A DNA stretch of 64,000 nucleotides from DAHUYF01 sp963838385 (GCA_963838385.1 CAWIRE010000006.1:186001-250000); one strand, 5' to 3'. Positions 44,530 through 53,403 are shown, counted from the stretch's first letter. Program-made: numbers and translations. Notes: generated by a model not told the origin, from the letters alone.

Positions 44530-44925
44530 ATGGCAGATCGTGCGGAAGAATCGGCGAAGCCGAAGCGAGGCAAATCAACCGCGGCGATCGACCGGCATGT
44601 CGGCGCGCGCATCCGCGAGCGGCGCATCATGCTCGGATTGACGCAGCAGCAGCTGGCCGAGCTGATCGGGGTGACCTATCAGCAGGCGCATAAATACGAG
44701 CGCGGCGTCAACCGCGTCTCGGCGGGACGGCTCTTCCAGATCGCCAAGGTGCTGAGCGTTCCCATGAGCTATTTCTACGAGGGGGTCGGCGAGGAGGAGC
44801 CCAAGCCGATCACCTCGCGCGAGCGCATGGTGCTGGAGATCGCCCGCAACTTCACGGGCATCACCAACGAGCGCCATCAGGAGGCGCTGAGCCAGCTCGC
44901 CCGCGCGCTGGCCAATGGGGGATAG
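44530..44925 (+). CDS. XRE-family transcriptional regulator
   Basis: The 131-residue protein has an HTH at about 28-75: RIRERRIMLGLTQQQLAELIGVTYQQAHKYERGVNRVSAGRLFQIAKVLSVPMSYFYEGV. The C-terminal helix follows (RERMVLEIARNFTGITNERHQEALSQLARAL). The strong YQQAHKYERGxNRVSAGRL pattern resembles rhizobial PraR/PhrR-type regulators. GAGAGGAGG lies before the ATG. Targets are unknown; in relatives these proteins affect biofilm, symbiosis or stress genes. Confidence 0.8.
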   Translation: MADRAEESAKPKRGKSTAAIDRHVGARIRERRIMLGLTQQQLAELIGVTYQQAHKYERGVNRVSAGRLFQIAKVLSVPMSYFYEGVGEEEPKPITSRERMVLEIARNFTGITNERHQEALSQLARALANGG

Positions 44926-44964
44926 GCGGTAGGCGGCGCGAGATCGTCTAGCGGTACGCTCCCG

Positions 44965-45032
44965 GCATGGTGTAGGCTCTCGCGGCGCAAGGGCGCCGCT
45001 GTCGCCCGCGAGCGACAACGTTTTGCGTTGCG
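44965..45032 (-). repeat. Structured palindrome, copy F
   Basis: It follows the TAG of the DUF1491 gene: first hairpin CGCAACGCAAAACGTTG, and an inner stem changed on both sides to CGGCGC/GCGCCG. The outer stem GCGGGC has lost part of its partner. It is the most eroded copy. Confidence 0.65.
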
Positions 45033-45368
45033 CTAGAGCACCCGCCCGGCGAAGACCGGGCGGCCCTCGCGGTCCTCGATCTCGATCACCCAGAGATCCG
45101 GGTCGCGCTGCACCTGGCGGGCGATATAGGCATCGGCGCCGGCCTCGTCGACCGGCGCCTCGCCGGTGGCGCGCAGCCAGGCGAGATCGCCTTGCGGCAG
45201 GCGCGTCTGCGCCAGCACGGTGAAGCCGCGCTCGAGTTGATTGAGCTTGATCAGGATGGTGCCGGCATCCTCGTCGCCGCGCCGCGCGATGGTGATCGGG
45301 ATGGCGCGCACGGTACAGAGCCGCACCGCCGCCATCACCTGCATTCTCGTCTTGAGCCGCGGCTCCAT
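45033..45368 (-). CDS. DUF1491 family protein
   Basis: The 111-residue protein has the DUF1491 pattern: MEPRLKTRMQVMAAVRLCTVRAIPITIARRGDEDAGTILIKLNQ, then LAQTRLPQGDLAWLRATG and ADAYIARQVQRDPDLWVIEIEDREGRPVFAG. The family is found mainly in alphaproteobacteria and its function is unknown. It ends at a TAG followed by palindrome F and is divergent from the acyl-CoA dehydrogenase. Confidence 0.8.
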   Translation of the reverse strand: MEPRLKTRMQVMAAVRLCTVRAIPITIARRGDEDAGTILIKLNQLERGFTVLAQTRLPQGDLAWLRATGEAPVDEAGADAYIARQVQRDPDLWVIEIEDREGRPVFAGRVL

Positions 45369-45530
45369 CGGCGGCGCTCGCTCCGCTGCTGCGGCCTGAG
45401 ATATGACCCATCATGGCGCTGCGGGCAACGCCGCGGGCGAGAAAGGTGCTGACGCGCCTTCACCGCGGGCTCGCGCGCGGCTGCGGCAGGCGCTAAGAGG
45501 GTCGGGCGTTTTCCCACCGAGGGTCCGATC

Positions 45531-46688
45531 ATGGCCAGCGCCAGCGACATCGCCGACATCCGCCAAGCCGTGGCCGCGCTCTGCGCGCGCTTTCCCGGCG
45601 AGTATTGGCGCGCCCTCGACCGCGAGCGCGCCTATCCCACCGATTTCGTCGGCGCGCTCACCGAGGCCGGATTCCTCGCCTGCCTCATTCCCGAGGAGTA
45701 TGGCGGCAGCGGCCTCGGCATCATCGCCGCCGCGGCGATCCTCGAGGAGGTGCAGAAAAGCGGCTGCAACGGCGCCGCCTGCCACGCGCAGATGTACATC
45801 ATGGGGACGCTGCTGCGCCACGGCAGCCCGGCGCAGAAGGCGCAATGGCTGCCGAAGATCGCCTCGGGCGAGATCCGCCTGCAGGCCTTCGGCGTCACCG
45901 AGCCCAGCGCCGGCACCGACACCACCGCGATCCGCACCACCGCCCAGCGCCAGGGCGACCGCTACATCGTCAACGGCCAGAAGGTCTGGACCTCGCGCGT
46001 CGAGCATTCCGATCTCATGCTGCTGCTGGCGCGCACCACGCCGCGCGGCCAGGCCGTCAAGCGCACCGAAGGCATCTCGGTGTTCCTGGTCGATCTGCGC
46101 CAGGCGCGCGGCCATGGCGTCACCATCCGGCCGATCCGCACCATGATGAATCACGCCACCACCGAGGTGTTCTTCGACAATCTCGAAGTGCCGGCGGAGA
46201 ACCTGATCGGCGAGGAGGGGAAGGGCTTCCGCTACATCCTCGACGGCATGAATGCCGAGCGCATCCTGATCGCCGCCGAATGCATCGGCGACGCCCGCTG
46301 GTTCATCGCCAAGGCCACCGACTATGCCAAGTCGCGGGTGGTGTTCGGCCGGCCGATCGGCCAGAACCAGGGCATCCAGTTCCCGATCGCGCGCGCCTAT
46401 GCCGCCAGCGAGGCGGCGGCGCTGATGGTCGATCGCGCCGCCACCCTCTACGAGCAGGGCGAGGCTTGCGGCAAGGAGGCGAACATGGCGAAGCTGCTGG
46501 CCGCCGATGCCTCATGGCAGGCGGGGGATATGTGCATCCAGACCCATGGCGGCTTCGGCTTCGCCGAGGAATACGATGTCGAGCGCAAATTCCGCGAGAC
46601 CCGGCTCTATCAGGTGGCGCCGATCTCGACCAATCTGATCCTGAGCTACCTCGCCGAGCACGTGCTGGGATTGCCGCGCTCGTATTGA
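45531..46688 (+). CDS. Acyl-CoA dehydrogenase (1)
   Basis: The 385-residue protein has the three-domain ACAD fold: ACLIPEEYGGSGLGIIAAAAILEEVQKSGCNGA, then QAFGVTEPSAGTDTTAIRTTAQRQGDRYIVNGQKVWTS, GKGFRYILDGMNAERILIAAECIGDARWF and the end THGGFGFAEEYDVERKFRETRLYQVAPISTNLILSYLAEHVLGLPRSY. It oxidises an acyl-CoA using FAD. A second, closely similar gene lies 0.7 kb away in the opposite orientation. The substrate is not set by sequence. Confidence 0.9.
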   Translation: MASASDIADIRQAVAALCARFPGEYWRALDRERAYPTDFVGALTEAGFLACLIPEEYGGSGLGIIAAAAILEEVQKSGCNGAACHAQMYIMGTLLRHGSPAQKAQWLPKIASGEIRLQAFGVTEPSAGTDTTAIRTTAQRQGDRYIVNGQKVWTSRVEHSDLMLLLARTTPRGQAVKRTEGISVFLVDLRQARGHGVTIRPIRTMMNHATTEVFFDNLEVPAENLIGEEGKGFRYILDGMNAERILIAAECIGDARWFIAKATDYAKSRVVFGRPIGQNQGIQFPIARAYAASEAAALMVDRAATLYEQGEACGKEANMAKLLAADASWQAGDMCIQTHGGFGFAEEYDVERKFRETRLYQVAPISTNLILSYLAEHVLGLPRSY

Positions 46689-46695
46689 GGCTGGA

Positions 46696-46845
46696 CTAGA
46701 AGCGCGGCAGCCCGAAGCGCGTGGTCAGCGTCTGGGCGCGCCGCTCGCCGGCGCGGCGGCTGCGCCGAACGCGATATTCCGACCAGGCGACATCCATCGC
46801 CAAGGCCAAGCCGATCAGCAGAATGGCCCATCCCAAACTCGACAT
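46696..46845 (-). CDS. Small single-pass membrane protein (49 aa)
   Basis: From ATG 46845, with GGGACGAG about 8 bases upstream, the frame gives MSSLGWAILLIGLALAMDV, a membrane helix, then a basic tail AWSEYRVRRSRRAGERRAQTLTTRFGLPRF and a TAG stop. Hydrophobic helix followed by a positive-inside tail and a plausible ribosome site argue that it is real. It lies between the acyl-CoA dehydrogenase and the glyoxalase-fold gene. No family is known to me. Confidence 0.55.
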   Translation of the reverse strand: MSSLGWAILLIGLALAMDVAWSEYRVRRSRRAGERRAQTLTTRFGLPRF

Positions 46846-46942
46846 GACCGCACTCGTCCCGCTCCGGTTGATCCCATTGCACCGCTAACGCCCAGGGGAC
46901 GCGTTTGGTGCCGCCGCCGGCAGCGGGAAAGGCGAGCCCGGC

Positions 46943-47329
46943 TCAGGCCTGCGGCTCGGGGAAGTTGATCTCGATCATCACCTTGTTGGGATCCTGCACG
47001 AAGAGCTGCTTGAGCCGGATGCCCGGCACCTCGTTCTCGCGGTAGTCGAGGCCCAGCCGGGCGAAGCGGGCGCGCATGCCCTCGAAATCCTGCGCCACGA
47101 AGGCGACATGGTCGAAATTGCCGGTGGTGTCGCCGGGACCGGCGCCGATCTGCCCGCTATGCGGCACCAGATGCACCACCGCCTGCTCGCCGCAATAGAG
47201 CCAATACCCCGGAAACGCCAGCGGTGGGCGAAATCCGTCGCGCAAGCCCAGCGCCTCGCTGTAGAAGTCGCGCGTGCCTTCGAGATCGTCGGTCCGCACC
47301 GTGACGTGGTTGAGCTGGGTAAGCGGCAT
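46943..47329 (-). CDS. VOC (glyoxalase-fold) family protein
   Basis: The 128-residue protein has two beta-alpha-beta-beta-beta modules: LNHVTVRTDDLEGTRDFYSEALGLRDGFRPP with WLYCGEQAVVHLVPH, and NFDHVAFVAQDFEGMRARFARLGLDYRENEVPGIRLKQLFVQDPNKVMIEINFPE. His8, His54, His75 and Glu123 are candidate metal ligands. It follows the second acyl-CoA dehydrogenase by 57 bp on the same strand. The substrate is unknown. Confidence 0.8.
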   Translation of the reverse strand: MPLTQLNHVTVRTDDLEGTRDFYSEALGLRDGFRPPLAFPGYWLYCGEQAVVHLVPHSGQIGAGPGDTTGNFDHVAFVAQDFEGMRARFARLGLDYRENEVPGIRLKQLFVQDPNKVMIEINFPEPQA

Positions 47330-47386
47330 GGCTTCCTCCGGGGATCGCTTCTTTCAGGATAACGCTTCCGGCGGGCCGGCGACAAC

Positions 47387-48550
47387 TCAGTAGGATTTGG
47401 GCAGGCCCAGCACGCGCTCGGCGATGTAGGAGAGCACGAGCTGGGGGCTCACCGGCGCGATGCGCGCGATCTGCGCCTCGCGCAGGTAGCGCTCGACGTG
47501 ATACTCCTGCGCATAGCCCATGCCGCCATGGGTCATGATCGCCGTCTCGCAGGCGCGCCAGCACGCCTCGGCGGCGAGGTATTTGGCGGCGTTGGCCTCG
47601 GCGCCGCACGGCTGGTCGGCGTCGTAGAGCGAAGCGGCGTGGCGCACCATCAGCTCCGCCGCCTTGAGCTCGGCCCAGCTTTGCGCCAGCGGATGCTGGA
47701 TGCCCTGGTTCTGTCCGATCGGGCGGCCGAAGACGACGCGCTCGCGCGCATAATGAGCGGCCTTGGCGAGCGCGGCGAAGCCCAGCCCCACCGCCTCGGC
47801 GGCGATCAGCACGCGCTCGGGATTCATGCCGTGCAGGATCTGCTGGAAGCCCTTGCCTTCCTCGCCGATGAGATCGGCGCGCGGCACCTCGAGCCCGTCG
47901 ATGAACAGCATGTTGGAGTCGATCGCCTTGCGCCCCATCTTGGCGATCTCGCGCACCTCGACGTGGCTGCGGTCGAGGGTGGTGTAGAAGAGGCTGATGC
48001 CGTCGGTCGGCTGCTTCACCTCGGCGAGCGGGGTGGTGCGCGCCAGCAGCAGCATCTTGTGGGCGACCTGCGCGGTCGAAATCCAGATCTTGCGGCCGGA
48101 AACGAGGTAATGGTCGCCGCGACGCAGCGCGCGCGTCTTCAGATGGGTGGTGTCGAGGCCGACATCGGGCTCGGTGACGGCAAAGCACGCCTTCTCCTTG
48201 CCGCGGATGAGCGGCGGCAGGAAGCGCCGCTGCTGCTCCGGCGTGCCGAACTTCACCACCGGATTGAGGCCGAAGATGTTCATGTGCAGCGCCGAGGCGC
48301 CGCTGAAGCCGGCGCCGGACTGGGCCACCGCCTGCATCATCACCGCGGCCTCGGAGATCCCGAGCCCGGCGCCGCCGAACTCCTCCGGCATGGCGATGCC
48401 GAGCCAGCCGCCGCGCGCGACGGCGGCATAGAAGTCTTCCGGGAAGCCGCCCTCGCGGTCGCGCTCCAGCCAGTAGGCGTCGCCGAAATCCTGGCACAGC
48501 CGGGCGATGGCGTCGCGGATGCGCTGCTGCTCTGGCGAAAGCCCCGTCAT
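47387..48550 (-). CDS. Acyl-CoA dehydrogenase (2)
   Basis: The 387-residue protein starts at ATG 48550 with GGGAGG seven bases upstream. ACAD motifs are present: IAMPEEFGGAGLGISEAAVMMQAV, then CFAVTEPDVGLDTTHLKTRALRRGDHYLVSGRKIWIST, GKGFQQILHGMNPERVLIAAEAVG and MTHGGMGYAQEYHVERYLREAQIARIAPVSPQLVLSYIAERVLGLPKSY. It shares its C-terminal pattern with the dehydrogenase at 45531, suggesting related substrates. It precedes the VOC gene. Confidence 0.9.
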   Translation of the reverse strand: MTGLSPEQQRIRDAIARLCQDFGDAYWLERDREGGFPEDFYAAVARGGWLGIAMPEEFGGAGLGISEAAVMMQAVAQSGAGFSGASALHMNIFGLNPVVKFGTPEQQRRFLPPLIRGKEKACFAVTEPDVGLDTTHLKTRALRRGDHYLVSGRKIWISTAQVAHKMLLLARTTPLAEVKQPTDGISLFYTTLDRSHVEVREIAKMGRKAIDSNMLFIDGLEVPRADLIGEEGKGFQQILHGMNPERVLIAAEAVGLGFAALAKAAHYARERVVFGRPIGQNQGIQHPLAQSWAELKAAELMVRHAASLYDADQPCGAEANAAKYLAAEACWRACETAIMTHGGMGYAQEYHVERYLREAQIARIAPVSPQLVLSYIAERVLGLPKSY

Positions 48551-48611
48551 GGCCGGTCCTCCCGGGCGATGCATGGCCGGTCGGGCGCAGGGATGCAAGG
48601 GGGCGAGGCTA

Positions 48612-48685
48612 GTCGGGAGCGCGGGCTCTCGCGGTTCAGAGCAACGCGAGAGCCCGCTCGCGACAACGCTTCGCGTTGCGCGGCG
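48612..48685 (-). repeat. Structured palindrome, copy G
   Basis: It follows the TAG of the Tim44-like gene. First hairpin CGCAACGCGAAGCGTTG. In this copy the usual internal loop has become fully paired, giving one long stem GCGGGCTCTCGCG/CGCGAGAGCCCGC. Confidence 0.75.
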
Positions 48686-49633
48686 CTAGACCTGCTGGAT
48701 GGCGGAGAGCAGCCAGTGGCCGCCGGGGCTGCGGGCGAAGGTCCAGAGCTCCTGCGCCTCGGTCGGGTGCTGCGGGTCGCCTTCGACCAGCCAGCCGGGC
48801 TCGCCGGGCTGGCGGTCGCGGCGCACGGTGTAGTCGAGCGCGCGCCAGTGCAGCAGGCAGGTGGCGTATTGCAGCGCGCCTTCGTCCCAGGCCTCGCGCA
48901 CGTCGCCGTTCACCAGCTCGAGCCGCTCGACATGGTTCTCAACGTCGCGGCTCGAATTGGCCGCAAGCTCCTCGCTGAAATAGCTCAGCATCTCCGGCGT
49001 CACGTAATGGCCGAGCGCGCGCAGGTCGCCCTGGCTCCAGGCTCCCTGCACCGCCTTGAGGATGGCCTCGAAGGCGGCGTAATCGGCGGGGCTCACCTGG
49101 ATGTCGCGGCTGGGCGCGCCGCCATAGCCGGGGCCGCCGCGGGCATAACCCTGCTGCGGGCCGCCATAGCCGAAGCCGCCCAGCGGCCCGGCGGAAATCG
49201 GTCCCCAGGAGCGGCGGAAGCGGCGGAACACCATCGACAGCACCAGGATGATGATGATCCAGGAGAAGAGCGAGCCGAAGACATGGCCGAAGCCCATGCC
49301 GTAGCCATAGCCCCAATGCGGGAAGAGCAGCGAGCCCAGCCAGGAGCCGAAGAACGCGCCGGCAAGCCCGGTGAGGAAGGGATGGCTCTGCGCGAAGCCG
49401 TACTGCCCGCCATAGCCGTAATAGGGCGAATTGCCCTGCCGCTGCGGCGTTACGCTGCGGCCGATGGCCTGGCCGCCATTGTCGTTGTAGGTGCGCGAGC
49501 CGAGGCTGCCCTGGCTCGAATAGCTCATGCCGCGCGAGCCGTAGCTGCCGCCGGCCCGCGCCGCCGCCAAGGCCGGGGTGAGCAGGATGAGCCCGCAAAC
49601 CAGCGCTGCGACCAGGCTCCGGACTTTCGACAT
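48686..49633 (-). CDS. Tim44-like domain membrane protein
   Basis: The 315-residue protein has a signal peptide (SLVAALVCGLILLTPALAAARA), a Gly/Tyr/Ser-rich segment (about 28-80), a membrane helix (FSWIIIILVLSMVFRRF), a second Gly-rich stretch and a C-terminal Tim44-like/NTF2-fold domain: DYAAFEAILKAVQGAWSQGDLRALGHYVTPEMLSYFSEEL, then WTFARSPGGHWLLSAIQQ. Tim44-like proteins of alphaproteobacteria are thought to act at the inner membrane, but their role is open. ATG 49633 is set by the signal peptide. Confidence 0.8.
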   Translation of the reverse strand: MSKVRSLVAALVCGLILLTPALAAARAGGSYGSRGMSYSSQGSLGSRTYNDNGGQAIGRSVTPQRQGNSPYYGYGGQYGFAQSHPFLTGLAGAFFGSWLGSLLFPHWGYGYGMGFGHVFGSLFSWIIIILVLSMVFRRFRRSWGPISAGPLGGFGYGGPQQGYARGGPGYGGAPSRDIQVSPADYAAFEAILKAVQGAWSQGDLRALGHYVTPEMLSYFSEELAANSSRDVENHVERLELVNGDVREAWDEGALQYATCLLHWRALDYTVRRDRQPGEPGWLVEGDPQHPTEAQELWTFARSPGGHWLLSAIQQV

Positions 49634-49706
49634 GAGCGCCCCCATCGGGTGGCTGTGCATCGGCCGCGTTAATGTCGGGCGGCGCGGCGGCGAATGCAAG
49701 CTTGCG

Positions 49707-51038
49707 TTAACCTTTGCCGCGGAGGTCGACCACCCGCCTGGCCTTGCCGATCGAGCGCTCGATCTTGCCCACCGGCACGATCTCGATGCGCGCGCTGACG
49801 CCGATCAGCGACTTGATGTCGTGGGCGAGGGCGGCGGCGATCCGCGCCTCCGCCTCGGCGCTGTTGGGCGTGGCGCCGGGCCGGAGCTCGGCGATGACGG
49901 CGAGCTCGTCGAGCTGGCGCGGCCGGCTCAGCTCGAGCAGGTAATGGCCGGAGAGCGCCGGCTGCTTCAGGATCAGCTCCTCGACCTGGCTCGGGAAGAG
50001 ATTGACGCCGCGGACGATGAGCATGTCGTCGCTGCGGCCGGTGACCTTCTCCATCCGCCGCATGCTGCGCGCGGTCCCCGGCAGCAGCCGCGTGAGATCG
50101 CGGGTGCGATAGCGGACCAGCGGCAGCGCCTCCTTGGTCAGCGTGGTGAAGACCAGCTCGCCGATGGCGCCGTCCGGCAGCGCCGCGCCGGTCGCGGGAT
50201 CGATCACCTCGGGATAGAAATGGTCCTCCCAGAGATGGAGCCCGTCCTTGGTCTCGATGCATTCATTGGCCACGCCCGGCCCCATCACCTCCGACAGGCC
50301 ATAGATGTCGACCGCATGCATCGCCATGCGGCCCTCGATCTCCTGGCGCAGCGCGTTGGTCCAGGGCTCGGCGCCATGGATGCCGATCTTGAGCGAGGCG
50401 GCGCGGGGATCGAGCCCCTGGCGCTCGAACTCGTCGGCGATCGCCAGCATGTAGGACGGCGTCACCATGATGATGTCGGGCTTGAAGTCCTGGATGATCT
50501 GCACCTGCCGCTCGGTCATGCCGCCGGAGACCGGGATCACGGTGCAGCCCAGCCGCTCGGCGCCGTAATGCGCGCCGAGGCCGCCGGTGAAGAGGCCGTA
50601 GCCATAGGCGACATGGACGAGGTCGCCGCGCTTGCCGCCCGAGGCGCGGATCGAGCGCGCCACCAGATCCGACCAGGTGTCGAGGTCGCGCTCGGTATAG
50701 CCCACCACCGTCGGCTTGCCGGTGGTGCCGCTCGACGCATGCAGCCGCAGCAGCCGTTCGCGCGGCACGGCGAACATGCCGAAGGGATAGGTTTGCCGCA
50801 GATCCTCCTTGGTGGCGAAGGGGAAGCGGGCGAGATCGGCGAGCGTGCGCAGGTCGTCGGGATGGACCGACAGAGCCACGCATTTGTCGCGGAAATGCGC
50901 GACGTTGTCATAGGCGTGGCGCAGCGTCCATTTGAGCCGCTCGAGCTGCAGCGCGGCGATCTCGTCGCGGCTCGCGATCTCGATCGGGTCGAGCTCACTA
51001 CGCCGCGGCGCCGCGACGGACGGCAGGTCGGCGGTCAT
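49707..51038 (-). CDS. paaK: Phenylacetate-CoA ligase
   Basis: The 443-residue protein has the adenylate-forming motif LHASSGTTGKPTVVGYT at about 101-117, HVAYGYGLFTGGLGAHYGAERLG, GLSEVMGPGVANEC and GRSDDMLIVRGVNLFPSQVEE, all as in PaaK. It activates phenylacetate to its CoA thioester. The ATG overlaps the paaI stop (ATGA). The paaABCDE epoxidase genes are not in the window. Confidence 0.92.
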   Translation of the reverse strand: MTADLPSVAAPRRSELDPIEIASRDEIAALQLERLKWTLRHAYDNVAHFRDKCVALSVHPDDLRTLADLARFPFATKEDLRQTYPFGMFAVPRERLLRLHASSGTTGKPTVVGYTERDLDTWSDLVARSIRASGGKRGDLVHVAYGYGLFTGGLGAHYGAERLGCTVIPVSGGMTERQVQIIQDFKPDIIMVTPSYMLAIADEFERQGLDPRAASLKIGIHGAEPWTNALRQEIEGRMAMHAVDIYGLSEVMGPGVANECIETKDGLHLWEDHFYPEVIDPATGAALPDGAIGELVFTTLTKEALPLVRYRTRDLTRLLPGTARSMRRMEKVTGRSDDMLIVRGVNLFPSQVEELILKQPALSGHYLLELSRPRQLDELAVIAELRPGATPNSAEAEARIAAALAHDIKSLIGVSARIEIVPVGKIERSIGKARRVVDLRGKG

Positions 51039-51496
51039 GGCAGGCTCTCGTCGACGATGGTGCCGTCGATGCGGTGGGAACGGCCGCGGAAGAGGGCGAC
51101 GAGCCGTCCCGTGCGCTCTTCCGTCACCTCGATGTCGTAGATGCCGGTGCGGCCGGTGGCGGCGCGCTCCAGCGCCGCGGCAAGCAGCGTCTCGCCGCGC
51201 CTGGCCGGGCTGATGAACTGGATCTCGGCCGCGGCGGCAACGGTGACGCGGTTGCGCGCGTTGCAGGCGAACGCGAAGGCGCTGTCGGCGAACGTGAAGA
51301 TGAGCCCGCCATGGCAGAGCTCGTGGCCATTGATCATGTCGGCGCGCACCGTCATGCGCAGCCGGGCGCGGCCGGGGCCGATCTCGTCGAGGACCATGCC
51401 CAGCGCGCGCGACGCCTCGTCCTGCGCCAGCATCTCGCGCCCGACCGCCTCGGCAAGACGCTGCTCCGGCGTGGGGTCCGTCACCTTGCCGTCCAT
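51035..51496 (-). CDS. paaI: PaaI-type hotdog thioesterase
   Basis: The 153-residue protein has INGHELCHGGLIFTFADSAFAFACNAR, the PaaI catalytic region with Asn, His and Asp, then ISPARRGETLLAAALERAATGRTGIYDIEV. PaaI hydrolyses stalled hydroxyphenylacetyl-CoA products. It lies between paaG and paaK, overlapping both (1 and 4 bp). Confidence 0.88.
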   Translation of the reverse strand: MDGKVTDPTPEQRLAEAVGREMLAQDEASRALGMVLDEIGPGRARLRMTVRADMINGHELCHGGLIFTFADSAFAFACNARNRVTVAAAAEIQFISPARRGETLLAAALERAATGRTGIYDIEVTEERTGRLVALFRGRSHRIDGTIVDESLP

Positions 51497-52284
51497 CAGC
51501 GCCCCGTGAACCGGGCCGGCCGCTTCTGCAGGAAGGCAGCGACGCCCTCGCGGAAATCGGCCGAGGCGGCGGCGAGGCGCTGCAGGTCGCGCTCGGCATC
51601 GAGCTGCGCGTCGAGCGTGCTCTCGAGCGCGCGGTTGAGCGCCTGCTTGGTGAGGCCGAGCCCGACGGTCGGCCCCTGCGCCAGCTTTTTCGCGAGTGCT
51701 TGCGCCTCGGTCATCAGCGCCGCATCGTCCACCACCTTCCAGATCAGGCCCCATTCGGCCGCGGTGGCCGCCGGCAGCGGCTCGCCCAGCAGCATCATGC
51801 CCAGGGCGCGGGCCGAGCCGGCGAGGCGCGGCAGGAACCAGGTGCCGCCGGTGTCGGGCACCAGCCCGATGCGGCAGAAGGCCTGCAGGAAGCTCGCCGA
51901 GCGTGCGGCGATGACGATGTCGCAGGCGAGCGCGAGGTTGGCGCCGGCCCCGGCGGCGGGGCCGTTGACCGCGGCGAGGACCGGCTTGGGCAGCGCCCTG
52001 AGGCGGCGTACCAGCGGGTTGTAGTAGCGCTCGATCGCCGCGCCGGCATCGAAATCGCCGCCCGACGTGGCCTCGCGCAGGTTGAGATCCTGCCCGGCGC
52101 AGAAGCCGCGGCCGGCGCCGGTGATGAGCAGCGCGCGGATCGCGGCATCGCTCTCGACGGTGGCGAGCGCGGCGGCGACCTCCTCATGCATCTCGGCATT
52201 GAAGCTGTTGAGCCGGTCCGGCCGGTTCAGCGTCAGGCTGGCGACACCGTCCTCGAGCGCGAACAGGATGGTCGCGAATCCCAT
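51496..52284 (-). CDS. paaG: PaaG-type enoyl-CoA hydratase/isomerase
   Basis: The 262-residue crotonase-fold protein has LNRPDRLNSFNAEMHEEV, the oxyanion loop GAGRGFCAGQDLN, GPAAGAGANLALACDIVIAARSA and RIGLVPDTGGTWFLPRL with the acidic Asp of PaaG. In the phenylacetate pathway it isomerises the epoxide to the oxepin. The name rests on similarity and on paaI and paaK following it. It is the first gene of the three. Confidence 0.85.
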   Translation of the reverse strand: MGFATILFALEDGVASLTLNRPDRLNSFNAEMHEEVAAALATVESDAAIRALLITGAGRGFCAGQDLNLREATSGGDFDAGAAIERYYNPLVRRLRALPKPVLAAVNGPAAGAGANLALACDIVIAARSASFLQAFCRIGLVPDTGGTWFLPRLAGSARALGMMLLGEPLPAATAAEWGLIWKVVDDAALMTEAQALAKKLAQGPTVGLGLTKQALNRALESTLDAQLDAERDLQRLAAASADFREGVAAFLQKRPARFTGR

Positions 52285-52350
52285 GCCTTCCTCCCTCGTC
52301 AGGCGCGAGCGTCCTATACTCGCCCGGACGCGTCAAGCAAGGGGCGAGCG

Positions 52351-52764
52351 ATGCGGCGGGGGAGCATGCTCGGGATGGCGGCCGCGCTGTTGCTGGCGGG
52401 TTGCGGCGAGCCGGGGCAAACGGCGCGATGTCCGCCGCCGGCAAGCGCGGCGCCGGTGGTCGAGCTGTTCTTCGGACGCGGCCTGCCCGGCGGCGGCGAG
52501 GTCGGTGAGGCGGCCTGGCGCGGCTTTCTCGACGAGGAGGTCACCCCGCGCTTTCCCGACGGGCTGACCGTGATCGACGCGGCGGGGCAATGGCGTGGCC
52601 GCGACGGGATCGAGCAGGAGCGCAGCAAGGTCCTGCTGATCGTCGCCGTCGACACGCGCGCCCTCGACGCCCGGCTCGATGCCGTGATCGCGGCCTACAA
52701 GGCGCGATTTCATCAGCAAGCCGTGCTGCGCATCGACAGCACCGCCTGCGCTTCCTTTCGTTGA
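52351..52764 (+). CDS. DUF3574 lipoprotein
   Basis: The 137-residue protein has a lipoprotein signal (MLGMAAALLLAGCGE; Cys18) and then VVELFFGRGLPGGGEVGEAAWRGFLDEEVTPRFPDGLTVIDAAGQWRG with KVLLIVAVD, the DUF3574 pattern. It is predicted to be in the outer membrane or periplasm; function unknown. GGGGCGAG precedes the ATG. It is divergent from paaG. Confidence 0.8.
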   Translation: MRRGSMLGMAAALLLAGCGEPGQTARCPPPASAAPVVELFFGRGLPGGGEVGEAAWRGFLDEEVTPRFPDGLTVIDAAGQWRGRDGIEQERSKVLLIVAVDTRALDARLDAVIAAYKARFHQQAVLRIDSTACASFR

Positions 52765-52828
52765 AATGATCGCTGCCCGGGGATCGCATACCATAGCGTG
52801 ATAGCGATTGATGCCATCGTGGCGGCGC

Positions 52829-52872
52829 GTGGCACGCCGATGCGGCGCCGGCGCTTGCCGTCGGCGTGCCAC
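52829..52872. terminator. 12-bp perfect inverted repeat before the response regulator
   Basis: GTGGCACGCCGA and TCGGCGTGCCAC are separated by 20 bases and not followed by a T-run. It may be a factor-independent stop for the DUF3574 gene or an operator. I see nothing else clear in 52765-53034. Confidence 0.45.
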
Positions 52873-53034
52873 ACCGATTCCTCTCTTGCTCGCGGAGAGC
52901 CTCGCTCAATAATTTTCCAATGCGACGTAAATCCACGTTAAATTCGAAGCGAACGACCCTTACGGGGTATCGTCAACCGTGCCGCGTGGCATCAGGCTTG
53001 TACCTGTAGGGAGGTTGGGAGGCTCGGGGACGGC

Positions 53035-53403
53035 ATGGGCTTCAGTATCTTGGTGGTGGAAGACGAAGACGACGTGCGCGAGCTGGTCTCGACATCGTTG
53101 CGCAATCGCGGCTATTCCGTGCTGTCGGTGCCCAACGCCGAAGTTGCGCTGCAGATCCTGATGGAGCAGGTGAAGTTCGACCTGCTGTTCACCGACATCG
53201 TCATGCCCGGCATCATGGACGGCTTCGAGCTCGCCGACCGCGCCAAGCGGCTGCAGCCCGGGCTCAAGATCCTCTACGCCACCGGCTTCTCGCATGTCTC
53301 GCGCCGCGGCAGCGACCAGCTGCACGGCAAGCTCATTCCCAAGCCCTACCGGCCCGACGAGATCGCCGCCGAGGTGCGGCTGGCACTGGAGGGGGGCAGC
53401 TAA
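53035..53403 (+). CDS. Single-domain response regulator (CpdR-like)
   Basis: The 122-residue receiver has ILVVEDEDDVRELVSTSLRNRG (acidic pocket Asp/Glu 10-13), the phosphorylation site LLFTDIVMPG (Asp54), a Thr at TGFSHVS and Lys in LIPKPYRP. There is no output domain. One extra residue (MPGIMDG) stands in the beta3-alpha3 loop. The pattern resembles CpdR and other short receivers of alphaproteobacteria. There is no kinase directly beside it, though two kinases are in the window. Confidence 0.8.
   Translation: MGFSILVVEDEDDVRELVSTSLRNRGYSVLSVPNAEVALQILMEQVKFDLLFTDIVMPGIMDGFELADRAKRLQPGLKILYATGFSHVSRRGSDQLHGKLIPKPYRPDEIAAEVRLALEGGS

Noticed and set aside
41955..48685. CRISPR array suggested by many similar palindromes
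   Set aside because: Copies are kilobases apart in both orientations with no regular spacers and no cas genes.
49707..52284. Complete phenylacetate degradation operon
   Set aside because: Only paaK, paaI and paaG are present here; no epoxidase or ring-opening genes are in the window.
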